From NCBI GenBank assembly GCA_903883645.1, contig CAISBR010000021.1, positions 115,819-179,818 of the forward strand: a stretch of DNA of 64,000 nucleotides. The letters run 5' to 3'. A program made the position numbers and the translations under genes. Origin of the DNA: an uncultured Myxococcales bacterium (GTDB lineage Bacteria; Myxococcota_A; UBA9042). Within the stretch, counting starts at the first letter, position 1. Each line of letters opens with the position of its first letter. Shown here one piece after another: positions 25,426 through 32,697 of this stretch. Under the pieces are notes generated by a model. The model saw nothing but the letters and a program-made list of their open reading frames with translations. It had not been told where the DNA came from and ran no database searches.

Positions 25426-27462
25426 TTAGGGCGCGCTAAGCAGCCGTTGGATGGCGGCGCGGAAGGTGTTGGCCGAGAAGCCGTTTTGCGGCGCAAACTG
25501 GTGGCCATTGATGAACACGGTCGGCGTACCCTTGACACCTAGCTGATGGCCCTGGGCTTTGTTCGCCTGCACGGCGGCGGCGTGGCGGTGGTCTTTCAGC
25601 GCGGCATCCAGCTTCTTCAGGTCGAGCCCAGCCTCTTTGGCGCGCGCCATCAGAGTCGCTTCGTCGAGCCGGTCGTTGTTCGCCATCACGGCCTTATGGA
25701 ACTGCCAGAATTTGCCCTGTGCCAGTGCCTCTTGACCGGCTTCAGCGAAATTCAGCGCCAGCCCATGGATCTTGTCGAGCGGGTAATCCAACCAAATCAC
25801 TTTGACGCGATTGGGGAATTCCTCCTCAATAGCGCGCAGATGGGGATCGAGCCGCGCCGAGAAGGGGCACTGGAAGTCCTGGAACGTCACGATCTCGATC
25901 GACGCCCCCGGCGCGCCGCGCATCGCGACTTTCTCTGGCAACTTGATGGTCTTTGCTTCGGGCGCCAGCGAGTCGAGCAGCTTGCCCTTGGCGATGACCG
26001 CTTCGTAGATCTTCTCGGCGGCGGTACCACTTTTCAGCAGCTCTTGCGCCTTGCCGATCTCTTCGTTGATGAGCGGCTTGAGCGCGCTTTCTTCTTTCGC
26101 GCCGACCACTTTGCGCCCGTTGACGAACAGGTTCGGCGTGCCGCGTGCACCCAGCGCCGCCGCCTGGTCCACATCCGCATCAATGCGCGGCTTGGCGCCC
26201 TGCGACACCATCGCACTCTGGAATTGCGCCTTGTCTAGGCCCACGCTCGTCGCCGCATCGGCCAGACCCGCCGGGTCCAGGTTCTGCTGGTGCTGCAGCA
26301 AGTAGTCGTACATTTCCCAGAACTTCTTTTGGTTGCGCGCGGCTTCGAGCGCCAGCGCCGCCGCTTCGGCGTGCGGATGGAACGGCAGCGGATTGTGCTT
26401 GAACACCACGCGTACCTTGCCGTTCGACTCATCGACCAACTTCTTGAGCGTGGGCCGCAGCTTCGCGCAGAAGGGGCACTCCATGTCCTCAAAGGCCACG
26501 ATCGTAACCAGCGCCGTGTCGGTGCCGATGCGCGGATCGTCGGGCCGTACGCCGACGCGCCACACCGTCTTGCTTTCTTCGAGTGCCGCGCCCTGGTTCG
26601 GGTCACCCATCTGCACCGCGCCCGTGCCGCCGCCAGCAGGCTGAATTTGCGCCGCTTCTACGCCCGACGACCGCGTCACCTTGGCCGGCACTGGCGCGTC
26701 AGGCGGCGTATTGCCCTTCAGCACGTACTTCTCGTAATCGGCCGCGCCCTTGGGGTTACTGCTGCCGACCATCGCCTTGATCAGGCCCGAAGACGGTGTG
26801 CCCGCGGCCAGCAAGCCCTGCGCCTTCTGCGCCTCCTCGGTGACCTTCTTCTCCCAAAATTCCATGGGCTGGGCGCCCTGATACAGCACACCGTTTAGCA
26901 CGAAGCTAGGCGTACCCGAGATGCCCATCACCTTGGCGAGGCCAACATCGCGCGTCACAATCTTCAAGGCTTCTGGCGAGTCCATGTCGGCGACGAATTT
27001 CTTCGAGTCGATGCCCGCTTCGACCGCCCACGCCAGCAGCGCATCGCGTCCGACCGTCTTGGCCGCCATCATCTTTTCGAAGAACTTGAAGTAGGCCCCC
27101 TGCTTGTGGGCCGCCACCGCCGCGCGCGCCGCCAGGACCGCGTTGGGATGCACATCCAGCGGCAGGTTCAAGAAGCGAATCCGCAGCGAATCCTTGTGCT
27201 TCTCGGCCAGTTCGAGCAGGCCCTTGGCCGTGCCGCGCGTGTACGGACACTCAAAATCGACAAACGCGAGCATCTCGACCTTGGCGGCCTGGGCGCCACG
27301 CGTCGGGGTGTCGATCGGTCGGCCCGACGTGCTGCCGCTGCCTGTGCCGTCTTGCTTGTTGCAGGCCGATAGCGGCAAAGCGCTCGCAACCATGCAAGCC
27401 GTCAAAGAAATATGAGCAATGCGGCCTGCGCTCAACGTGCTCAACCGACCGAGAAACGCCAT
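25426..27462 (-). CDS. Lipoprotein with three DsbA-like thioredoxin domains
   Basis: 678 residues from ATG 27462, which has AAGGGAG upstream; a TTG at 27483 is rejected. The signal ends in lipobox P-L-S-A-C, so the protein is anchored in a membrane facing the periplasm. Three DsbA-like domains follow, with active-site motifs C-P-Y-T (near residue 72), C-P-F-C (near 328) and C-P-F-S (near 530). Each keeps a cis-proline loop (G-T-P-S-F, G-T-P-N-L, G-T-P-T-V). Only the middle one has the Cys pair needed for oxidation or isomerisation; the outer two have a single Cys and could form only mixed disulfides. The protein may help to fold the many Cys-rich lipoproteins encoded nearby. No DsbB or VKOR partner is in the window. 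Confidence 0.9.
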   Translation of the reverse strand: MAFLGRLSTLSAGRIAHISLTACMVASALPLSACNKQDGTGSGSTSGRPIDTPTRGAQAAKVEMLAFVDFECPYTRGTAKGLLELAEKHKDSLRIRFLNLPLDVHPNAVLAARAAVAAHKQGAYFKFFEKMMAAKTVGRDALLAWAVEAGIDSKKFVADMDSPEALKIVTRDVGLAKVMGISGTPSFVLNGVLYQGAQPMEFWEKKVTEEAQKAQGLLAAGTPSSGLIKAMVGSSNPKGAADYEKYVLKGNTPPDAPVPAKVTRSSGVEAAQIQPAGGGTGAVQMGDPNQGAALEESKTVWRVGVRPDDPRIGTDTALVTIVAFEDMECPFCAKLRPTLKKLVDESNGKVRVVFKHNPLPFHPHAEAAALALEAARNQKKFWEMYDYLLQHQQNLDPAGLADAATSVGLDKAQFQSAMVSQGAKPRIDADVDQAAALGARGTPNLFVNGRKVVGAKEESALKPLINEEIGKAQELLKSGTAAEKIYEAVIAKGKLLDSLAPEAKTIKLPEKVAMRGAPGASIEIVTFQDFQCPFSARLDPHLRAIEEEFPNRVKVIWLDYPLDKIHGLALNFAEAGQEALAQGKFWQFHKAVMANNDRLDEATLMARAKEAGLDLKKLDAALKDHRHAAAVQANKAQGHQLGVKGTPTVFINGHQFAPQNGFSANTFRAAIQRLLSAP

Positions 27463-27550
27463 ATCGATAGCTCCCTTTGCCAATGGGCGGGCACAGTAGA
27501 GTAGGCCCTGTGCTCGCCTAGATCAAGCGCGCGGTCGGCGGGCTCAGCGG

Positions 27551-28909
27551 CTACGAATCTTTGTGAGCGGGCGATGGCTTGCGCAGGCCGCGCCATACCG
27601 CGAGCCGGTCGGCAATGCGGGCCTCGACACCGTTGTGTGTGGGCTCGTAAAACACCGTGCCTGCTAGCCTTTCGGGCAGATAGCCCTGGTCGTTGAAGCC
27701 GCCGTCGCGGTGCGGATCGCGGTACTCGCTGCCCCAACCGAGCGTGCGGCCCACAGCCGAAGACGGGTTTCGCAGGTGCTCGGGGACGGGCAGAGTCCCT
27801 TTCTGTTCAACAGCTTGCATGGCGGCAGCCAATCCCAAGTAGGCCGCCTTCGACTTGGGCGCACACGCCAAATACGTCACCGCCTGCGCCATGGCGATGC
27901 GCGACTCGGGCAAGCCGCACAGCTCGTGGGTTTGCGCGGTGGCATTCGCCAGAACCAAGGCCTGCGGATCGGCGTTGCCGACGTCTTCTGCGGCCAAAAT
28001 GACCAGTCGCCGGCAGATAAACCGCGGGTCTTCGCCCGCCGCCAGCATCCGTGCGAGCCAATACAGGGCTGCATCAGGGTCAGAGCCGCGCACGGACTTG
28101 ATAAACGCAGAAATAACATGGTAGTGCTCGTCACCCTGGCGGTCGTAGCGCGGCCCATGCGCCATCGGCAGCTGGTCCAGGTGTTCCACTTCGAGCACGG
28201 GAGCCAACGTCGCGCCGTCGGCCAGCCGCCCCAGCAGCACTTCAATCGAAGTTTCGAGCAGGTTCAGCGCCCGTCGCGCATCGCCGTCGGCCTGTTGCGC
28301 CAGCCGCTGCAGCGCGGCCTCGGTCGCGGTCACGCCGCTATTGCCCAGGCCACGTGGCTCGCGCAGGGCTCGCTCGAGCAGACCGACCAGCGTCGCCTCG
28401 TCCAGCGCTTCGAGCGTGACGAGCACCGCACGACTCAAGAGGGCTGAAGTCAGCGAAAACGAGGGATTTTCTGTAGTCGCGCCCACTAGGATCAGCGTGC
28501 CCGCCTCTACGTGTGGCAGCAGCGCGTCTTGTTGCGCTTTGCCCCAGCGGTGCACCTCGTCGACGAACAGAATGGTGTGTTCGCCATTGCGCGCAGCATG
28601 TTCTGCAGCAGCGACCACCTCGCGCAGCTGTTGCACCCCATCGAGCACGGCCGACAGTGCGGCAAACCGCGAGCGACTGTGGGCGGCGATCACCCGCGCC
28701 AGCGTAGTCTTGCCCACCCCAGGGGGCCCCCACAGAATCAGCGAGGGCAGGCGATCAGACTGCAGGGCCTGGCGCAAAAAACCGTCGGGACCCAGCCACT
28801 TGGCCTGGCCAACCACCTCGTCGAGCTGGCGTGGGCGCATCCGCTCGGCCAGGGGCTGTTGCGCGGGATTGTCGAACAGGCCGGCACGCGGCGCTCGCGG
28901 ACTCGCCAT
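27551..28909 (-). CDS. rarA: Replication-associated recombination ATPase RarA/MgsA
   Basis: 452 residues. RarA is a AAA+ ATPase related to clamp loaders that acts at stalled replication forks. Features are the start P-L-A-E-R-M-R-P-x-x-L-D-E-V-V-G-Q, Walker A G-P-P-G-V-G-K-T-T near residue 61, Walker B I-L-F-V-D-E-V-H-R near 112, sensor 1 G-A-T-T-E-N-P-S-F, and the C-terminal tetramer domain with G-S-D-P-D-A-A-L-Y-W and E-D-V-G-N-A-D. The H-R-W-G-K-A-Q-Q-D segment has W-G where most family members have F-N. It starts 6 bases after the universal stress protein gene, so they are probably co-transcribed. Confidence 0.95.
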   Translation of the reverse strand: MASPRAPRAGLFDNPAQQPLAERMRPRQLDEVVGQAKWLGPDGFLRQALQSDRLPSLILWGPPGVGKTTLARVIAAHSRSRFAALSAVLDGVQQLREVVAAAEHAARNGEHTILFVDEVHRWGKAQQDALLPHVEAGTLILVGATTENPSFSLTSALLSRAVLVTLEALDEATLVGLLERALREPRGLGNSGVTATEAALQRLAQQADGDARRALNLLETSIEVLLGRLADGATLAPVLEVEHLDQLPMAHGPRYDRQGDEHYHVISAFIKSVRGSDPDAALYWLARMLAAGEDPRFICRRLVILAAEDVGNADPQALVLANATAQTHELCGLPESRIAMAQAVTYLACAPKSKAAYLGLAAAMQAVEQKGTLPVPEHLRNPSSAVGRTLGWGSEYRDPHRDGGFNDQGYLPERLAGTVFYEPTHNGVEARIADRLAVWRGLRKPSPAHKDS

Positions 28910-28915
28910 GGGGTG

Positions 28916-29833
28916 TTATTCCGTCGTGCCCCAGTCGGGGTGCACCGTCAGCACCGGGCAGCGCGAATTCTTCACCACGTGCTCGGCGGTAGAGCCCAGT
29001 AGAGTATTGCGGACTTGATCGCGGCCAATGGCCGGCACGACGATCAGGTCGGCACCCTTGTCGGCATAGGCCATGACCGCGGAACCCGCCTTGTTGTCTT
29101 CGATAAGCTGCCAATATGCCGGCACACGCTGCACCGTATGCGCCGCATCACTCAGTCGCGCCTGCATCTTGGCGCGAATCTGATATTGCAGGTCTTTGGG
29201 CAGCAAAATCTCGCCTTCGGGCGTCGTCAGCGTTTGGGTGTGCACCGGTTGCACCACGTCGAGCAGCTCGAGCCGGCCACCGACCTCTGCCGCAAAACCC
29301 TCGGCCGCGCGCAGGATTGGCTGCCAATCGGCTGTAAAGTCAACGGGTTGCACGATGCGATGGAAGCCCTTCCAGGTGTCGACATTCTCGGCGAAACGCT
29401 CGTTGACGCTCAAAATGGGCACGCGCGCGTCGCGAATGATGCGGGCAGTGGCCGAACCCAACACACGGCCCGTAAATTCGTGCTGCCCGTGCGTCGCAAC
29501 GACCGCAAGATCCGCGTTGAACTCGGCCAGCGCTTCCGTGGCGAGCTCGAACGTGGAGCCAACCCGCGCCACTACCTCGGCTTCTACGCCCATCGTCGCC
29601 AGTTCGTCGCGAAGGGCGGCAAGCTGCGGCATGACCCGCTGGCGGTCGGCATCGTCGATCACGCGACGCACCTCGGCGGCGCTCCCGTCGAGGTAGAACA
29701 ACTCGCTAGAGCCGCGAAAAGCATGAAAGATCGTGACTTTCGACGAAAATGTCCGAGCGATCGCGGCCAGTGGCTTCAGCGCGAGCCGCGTCACTTCGGA
29801 CAGGTCGGTCAGCAAGACAATACGATCAAACAT
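28916..29833 (-). CDS. Tandem universal stress protein
   Basis: 305 residues with two UspA domains (about 1-148 and 155-300). The first ends in V-V-A-T-H-G-Q-H-E-F-T-G-R-V-L-G-S-A and the second in V-V-P-A-I-G-R-D-Q-V-R-N-T-L-L-G-S-T. Both match the G-x2-G-x9-G-S/T ATP-binding pattern closely or approximately. Such proteins respond to starvation and other stress in the cytoplasm. ATG 29833 is chosen because GAAGAGGG lies just upstream and the domain begins at once (M-F-D-R-I-V-L-L-T-D); longer starts overlap the regulatory region. It heads a leftward run into rarA. Confidence 0.9.
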   Translation of the reverse strand: MFDRIVLLTDLSEVTRLALKPLAAIARTFSSKVTIFHAFRGSSELFYLDGSAAEVRRVIDDADRQRVMPQLAALRDELATMGVEAEVVARVGSTFELATEALAEFNADLAVVATHGQHEFTGRVLGSATARIIRDARVPILSVNERFAENVDTWKGFHRIVQPVDFTADWQPILRAAEGFAAEVGGRLELLDVVQPVHTQTLTTPEGEILLPKDLQYQIRAKMQARLSDAAHTVQRVPAYWQLIEDNKAGSAVMAYADKGADLIVVPAIGRDQVRNTLLGSTAEHVVKNSRCPVLTVHPDWGTTE

Positions 29834-29903
29834 GGTACCCTCTTCTTCGCCGCGCCGTGGCGGTCGCTGCACCTTCGCGCAATGGTTGGCGGCAGTCAAG
29901 ACG

Positions 29904-29938
29904 CGCGACAAGTCTGCGAAGTAGTGCGGACTTGCGCG
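29904..29938. promoter_or_regulatory. Inverted repeat, possible hairpin or operator
   Basis: CAAGTC at 29909-29914 pairs with GACTTG at 29929-29934. Outer CGCG (29904-29907) pairs with CGCG (29935-29938) past one bulged A. Inner bases extend the stem with G-U pairs, leaving a 6-base loop. It lies 8 bases before the promoter and could act on either flanking gene. Confidence 0.4.
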
Positions 29939-29945
29939 TGCCGCG

Positions 29946-29975
29946 TTGACAATTCATTATGTGGGGCGGTACAAC
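29946..29975 (+). promoter_or_regulatory. Sigma-70-type promoter for the Cys-rich lipoprotein gene
   Basis: A perfect TTGACA at 29946-29951, an 18-base spacer containing an AT-rich patch, and TACAAC at 29970-29975 (four of six consensus bases). This is the best promoter seen in the window. It would give a leader of about 160 bases before the ATG at 30144. Confidence 0.5.
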
Positions 29976-30090
29976 GCCCGGGCGATCGCTTCTCGCGTCG
30001 CGTGTGCATAGACCCTTCGGTCGCACTTCAACCATGCCGCTACCGACCACGCTGCGCTGCTGCAGTGCGGCCTGGGGCACAAGACCTCGT

Positions 30091-30126
30091 GCGGCTCCAC
30101 CGCAACGAATTAGCGGCTCCACCGCA
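30091..30126. repeat. 14-base direct repeat in the leader of a lipoprotein gene
   Basis: GCGGCTCCACCGCA occurs at 30091-30104 and again, identically, at 30113-30126, 22 bases start to start (about two helical turns). It lies downstream of the promoter and ends 17 bases before the ATG at 30144. The placement suits a repressor site or an RNA-level control element. Confidence 0.5.
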
Positions 30127-30143
30127 TCTACTTAGGGTGAAAC

Positions 30144-30395
30144 ATGAAGATTCAGATGATTCTGGTCGCCGCCGCTCTGGCCTTTGCTGCTCTGACCACC
30201 GGTTGCTCCGGCGCCGCCACGACCGCCACCCCCGTCAAGGCGGGCTGCGCCAACGACGGCGAGTGCGCTTCGCTCGGTCCATGTGGCCGTTGCGTGTCCG
30301 GTACCTGTCAAAACCAGTTCGGCCCCGCTTGCTGCGGCGCCGACCACGACTGCCCGGCCGACAAGCCGCGCTGCCGTAACCACAGCTGCATGTAG
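30144..30395 (+). CDS. Small Cys-rich lipoprotein
   Basis: 83 residues. A signal peptide ends in lipobox L-T-T-G-C (Cys21). The mature part of about 60 residues has ten further Cys (C-x5-C, C-x2-C-x4-C, C-C, then three more), probably forming a compact disulfide-bonded knot. AGGGTG lies before the ATG. The Cys spacing resembles the insert of the Pal-like protein that follows, hinting at a shared origin. The function is unknown. It has its own strong promoter and lies upstream of the Tol-Pal-like genes in the same direction, separated by 335 bases. Confidence 0.82.
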   Translation: MKIQMILVAAALAFAALTTGCSGAATTATPVKAGCANDGECASLGPCGRCVSGTCQNQFGPACCGADHDCPADKPRCRNHSCM

Positions 30396-30730
30396 TACTT
30401 CTTTGGGTGGCGCCGCCGACCATGCTGTTCAGGTGTGGTCGTGCGTCGCTGCCGCCTCTGGCGCACCCCAGTGGTGCGGCATGGGGCCGCCTGGCTCAGC
30501 AACCCGCGCCAAGTCGGTGTTGTGCAGCAGGCGAACGAACGCGAATCCGTGTGGCGCCAGTCCTCACCCCCCGCTGCTGGCGACCCCTAGCTCGATGAAA
30601 CCAGCGACCGTTCCGCGCGATGCGGATGGTCTGTCCCGCGCCCAGCCGTTCGACAACCTTGGTAGAACGCAGTTGGCTGATGTGCGAGTCTCGAAGCTCC
30701 CGCGAGGGCGCAATGGAATCCGGAGGAAAA
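30396..30730. other. Intergenic region between two Cys-rich lipoprotein genes
   Basis: 335 bases. No credible gene and no convincing promoter or terminator were found. The only clear signal is the strong ribosome-binding site GGAGG at its right end, serving the gene that starts at 30731. Confidence 0.5.
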
Positions 30731-31585
30731 ATGCCTAGTCTCGTTGACCTGCACCCAGCTTTTCGCAATACCCTGGCTATTTTGGCCAAGTGGTCGCGTG
30801 GGCAGGTAGCGGCGGTTGCGGTGGTGGCAGTTAGCGCGCTCATGGCAGGGTGCAGCGGGCCGACGTACCCGAACTGCGCGAACGACGACCAGTGCAAAAG
30901 CAAGGGCGAATACTGCGTAAACACCAAGTGCGCGCAGTGCCGCATCGACAGCCAATGCCCCGGCGCCGAAAGCGACAAGTGCATCTCGTGCCAGACCGGC
31001 GCGTGCGGCCGCAAGCCCGACTGCTGCAGCTCGAACCTAGACTGCGGCGCCGGCAAGAAGTGCGACGTGGCCGGCAACAAGTGCGTGCCCCAGTGCGCGG
31101 CCGACACCGACTGCGCTCCGGGGCAGAAGTGCGCCGCAGGCGCGTGCAGCACCCCCGCCGTCACGGCGAGCACGGATGGCTGCAAGGGCGATGGCGACTG
31201 TGGCGCGGGCCTAAAGTGCAAAGATGGGCGCTGCCTAGACGAAAAGGGCAACTGCGCCCTGGCGACCATCAACTTCTCGTTCAACGAGTACAACCTGACC
31301 GAGACTGCGCAGAACGGCCTGTCGGCCAATCTGAAGTGCCTGAAAGATAAGCCCGTTGCCGGTGTGACGGTCGAGGGCCACTGCGACGAGCGCGGCACCG
31401 ACGCCTACAACATGGAACTGGGCACCAAGCGCGCCAAGGCCGTCAAAGACTTCTTGCAGGCCGCGCTGCCCAAGGTCAAGGTCAAGACCATGTCGTATGG
31501 CAAGACCAAGCCGGTGTGCTCGACCGATGACGAAGGCTGCTGGGGCAAGAACCGCCGCGCCGAATTCCGCACCTCCGAGAAGTAG
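30731..31585 (+). CDS. Pal-like OmpA-family lipoprotein with Cys-rich insert
   Basis: 284 residues. ATG 30731 has an excellent ribosome-binding site (CGGAGGAAAA). The signal ends in lipobox A-L-M-A-G-C (Cys41). Residues about 46-178 are a Cys-rich region with 23 Cys. Residues about 180-284 are an OmpA/Pal peptidoglycan-binding domain with G-H-C-D-E-R-G-T-x-x-Y-N, which matches the Pal motif G-H-A-D-E-R-G-T except for Cys in place of Ala; the Asp and Arg that grip diaminopimelate are kept. Pal anchors the outer membrane to the wall and works with TolB and CpoB. The insert between anchor and Pal domain is not part of ordinary Pal. A CpoB-like gene follows, supporting a Tol-Pal context, though tolQRAB are not in the window. 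Confidence 0.88.
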   Translation: MPSLVDLHPAFRNTLAILAKWSRGQVAAVAVVAVSALMAGCSGPTYPNCANDDQCKSKGEYCVNTKCAQCRIDSQCPGAESDKCISCQTGACGRKPDCCSSNLDCGAGKKCDVAGNKCVPQCAADTDCAPGQKCAAGACSTPAVTASTDGCKGDGDCGAGLKCKDGRCLDEKGNCALATINFSFNEYNLTETAQNGLSANLKCLKDKPVAGVTVEGHCDERGTDAYNMELGTKRAKAVKDFLQAALPKVKVKTMSYGKTKPVCSTDDEGCWGKNRRAEFRTSEK

Positions 31586-31660
31586 TCGGCGGCGTAACGC
31601 GTCGGAACCTTGTGCTTCTGCTGTCAAATTAGCAGGGTGCAGGCCGGCAACAGGTGACCT

Positions 31661-32695
31661 ATGAAGCTGCGATTGCCCCTTGCCGCGCTGTTGCTGAGCG
31701 TGGCGCCCGGTTGCTTGGCCACGAGCGCCCAGGTCACAAGTCTTGAGAGCCGGGTGGTTACGCTCGAAAGGGCGCACACCGGCTTCTTGCTGAACGCCGA
31801 GCGCGAGACCAAGCGCCTGCAGACGCTCGCGGGTGATGTCGAGCAGAGCAACGCGGCCTTGCGCGAGTCGTTGGCACGGTCGGGGGCCAAGTTGGCCGAC
31901 TTTGATACCAAGCTGCAAAAGACCCGCGGCGAGCTCGAGGTGGTAGCGCATCGCCTTGAAGTTGTTGAGAAAACTGGCGGTGGAGCGGCGGACCAAATCG
32001 CCGAAGTGCGCCGCCGTCTTGAGCAGTTGATCGCGGATTTGCGCGATCGTGCGGGCATTGCGATCTTGGCGTTGCCATCGGACTTGCCGGCGGACGCGGA
32101 TGGCTTTGCCAAGCTGGCCGACGCCAAGTTCGCGGCGGGCGAAGTACGGACGGCCGTGGCCGTAGCGACCGAGTGCCAAAAGCGCTTTGCCAATACCGAA
32201 GCTGCCGGTCAGTGCGGCATCGTGCTGGCCAAAGTGGCGGTCCAAGAGCAGCGTTATGCCGATGCGACGCGCACGTTGCAGGCCGTACACGACAGCTTGG
32301 GTGGCAAGGCCGTGCCGGTGGTTGGGGCGGCTCTGCTCGAGATCGCACACGTGCTCGAACTGCAGGGGCGGTGTGCCAATGCTCAGAAAGTATTCAAGTA
32401 TCTAATTTCTGACATGCCCAAGCTGGCGGCGACGAAGACGGCCAAGGAACAACTGGCGAGCTCGGCGACGCGGTGCAAAGAGGGGCAGGGTGCCACGGGC
32501 AAGGGCGAAGAGGCGGCTAGCGATGCGCCGGCGCCCGACAAGCCCGCTGCCGACAAGCCCGCTGCCGACAAGGCAGAAACGCCCGCGGTCGACAAAGCTG
32601 ATAAATCGGATAAAGCCGACAAAGCCGACAAAGCCGACAAAGCCGAGAAGGGCGAGAAGGCCAAGCCGGCCGCTGACAAGCCCAAGTCTAAGTAA
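31661..32695 (+). CDS. Coiled-coil lipoprotein, CpoB/YbgF-like
   Basis: 344 residues. The signal ends in A-P-G-C (Cys18), so it is a probable lipoprotein. Residues about 22-125 form a coiled coil, like the trimerising N-terminus of CpoB. Residues about 140-270 are helical with TPR-like repeats (F-A-A-G-E-V-R-T-A-V-A-V, Q-R-Y-A-D-A-T-R-T-L). The last about 65 residues are a low-complexity tail of Asp/Lys/Ala repeats. CpoB links outer-membrane constriction to wall synthesis. The gene follows the Pal-like gene by 75 bases, as cpoB follows pal in many genomes. Sequence likeness is modest, so the assignment leans on architecture and position; a lipid anchor is unusual for CpoB. mnmG starts 2 bases after its stop. 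Confidence 0.72.
   Translation: MKLRLPLAALLLSVAPGCLATSAQVTSLESRVVTLERAHTGFLLNAERETKRLQTLAGDVEQSNAALRESLARSGAKLADFDTKLQKTRGELEVVAHRLEVVEKTGGGAADQIAEVRRRLEQLIADLRDRAGIAILALPSDLPADADGFAKLADAKFAAGEVRTAVAVATECQKRFANTEAAGQCGIVLAKVAVQEQRYADATRTLQAVHDSLGGKAVPVVGAALLEIAHVLELQGRCANAQKVFKYLISDMPKLAATKTAKEQLASSATRCKEGQGATGKGEEAASDAPAPDKPAADKPAADKAETPAVDKADKSDKADKADKADKAEKGEKAKPAADKPKSK
32543..32572 (+). repeat. Tandem 15-base repeat inside coding tail
   Basis: CCCGCTGCCGACAAG occurs twice back to back (32543-32557, 32558-32572), encoding P-A-A-D-K twice in the low-complexity tail of the CpoB-like protein. Confidence 0.9.
32591..32662 (+). repeat. Tandem 9-base repeat inside coding tail
   Basis: Eight units related to GACAAAGCC, three of them identical and adjacent (32618-32644), encode D-K-A/S or E-K-G/A in the Lys/Asp-rich tail. 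Slippage could change the copy number in frame. Confidence 0.9.
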
Positions 32696-32697
32696 GT

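Larger units (their letters stand above)
29834..30143. other. Divergent intergenic region with regulatory signals
   Basis: 310 bases between the universal stress protein gene (leftward) and the small Cys-rich lipoprotein gene (rightward). No gene was seen. It contains a hairpin (29904-29938), a good promoter (29946-29975) and a 14-base direct repeat (30091-30126) close to the lipoprotein start. Confidence 0.6.

Noticed and set aside
29015..30379. Rightward open frame of 454 codons
   Set aside because: Covers the universal stress protein gene backwards and runs across its promoter region into the small lipoprotein gene in another frame.
30396..30730. Small open frames in the spacer before the Pal-like gene
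   Set aside because: No ribosome-binding site, no signal peptide, biased composition. Likely leader DNA.
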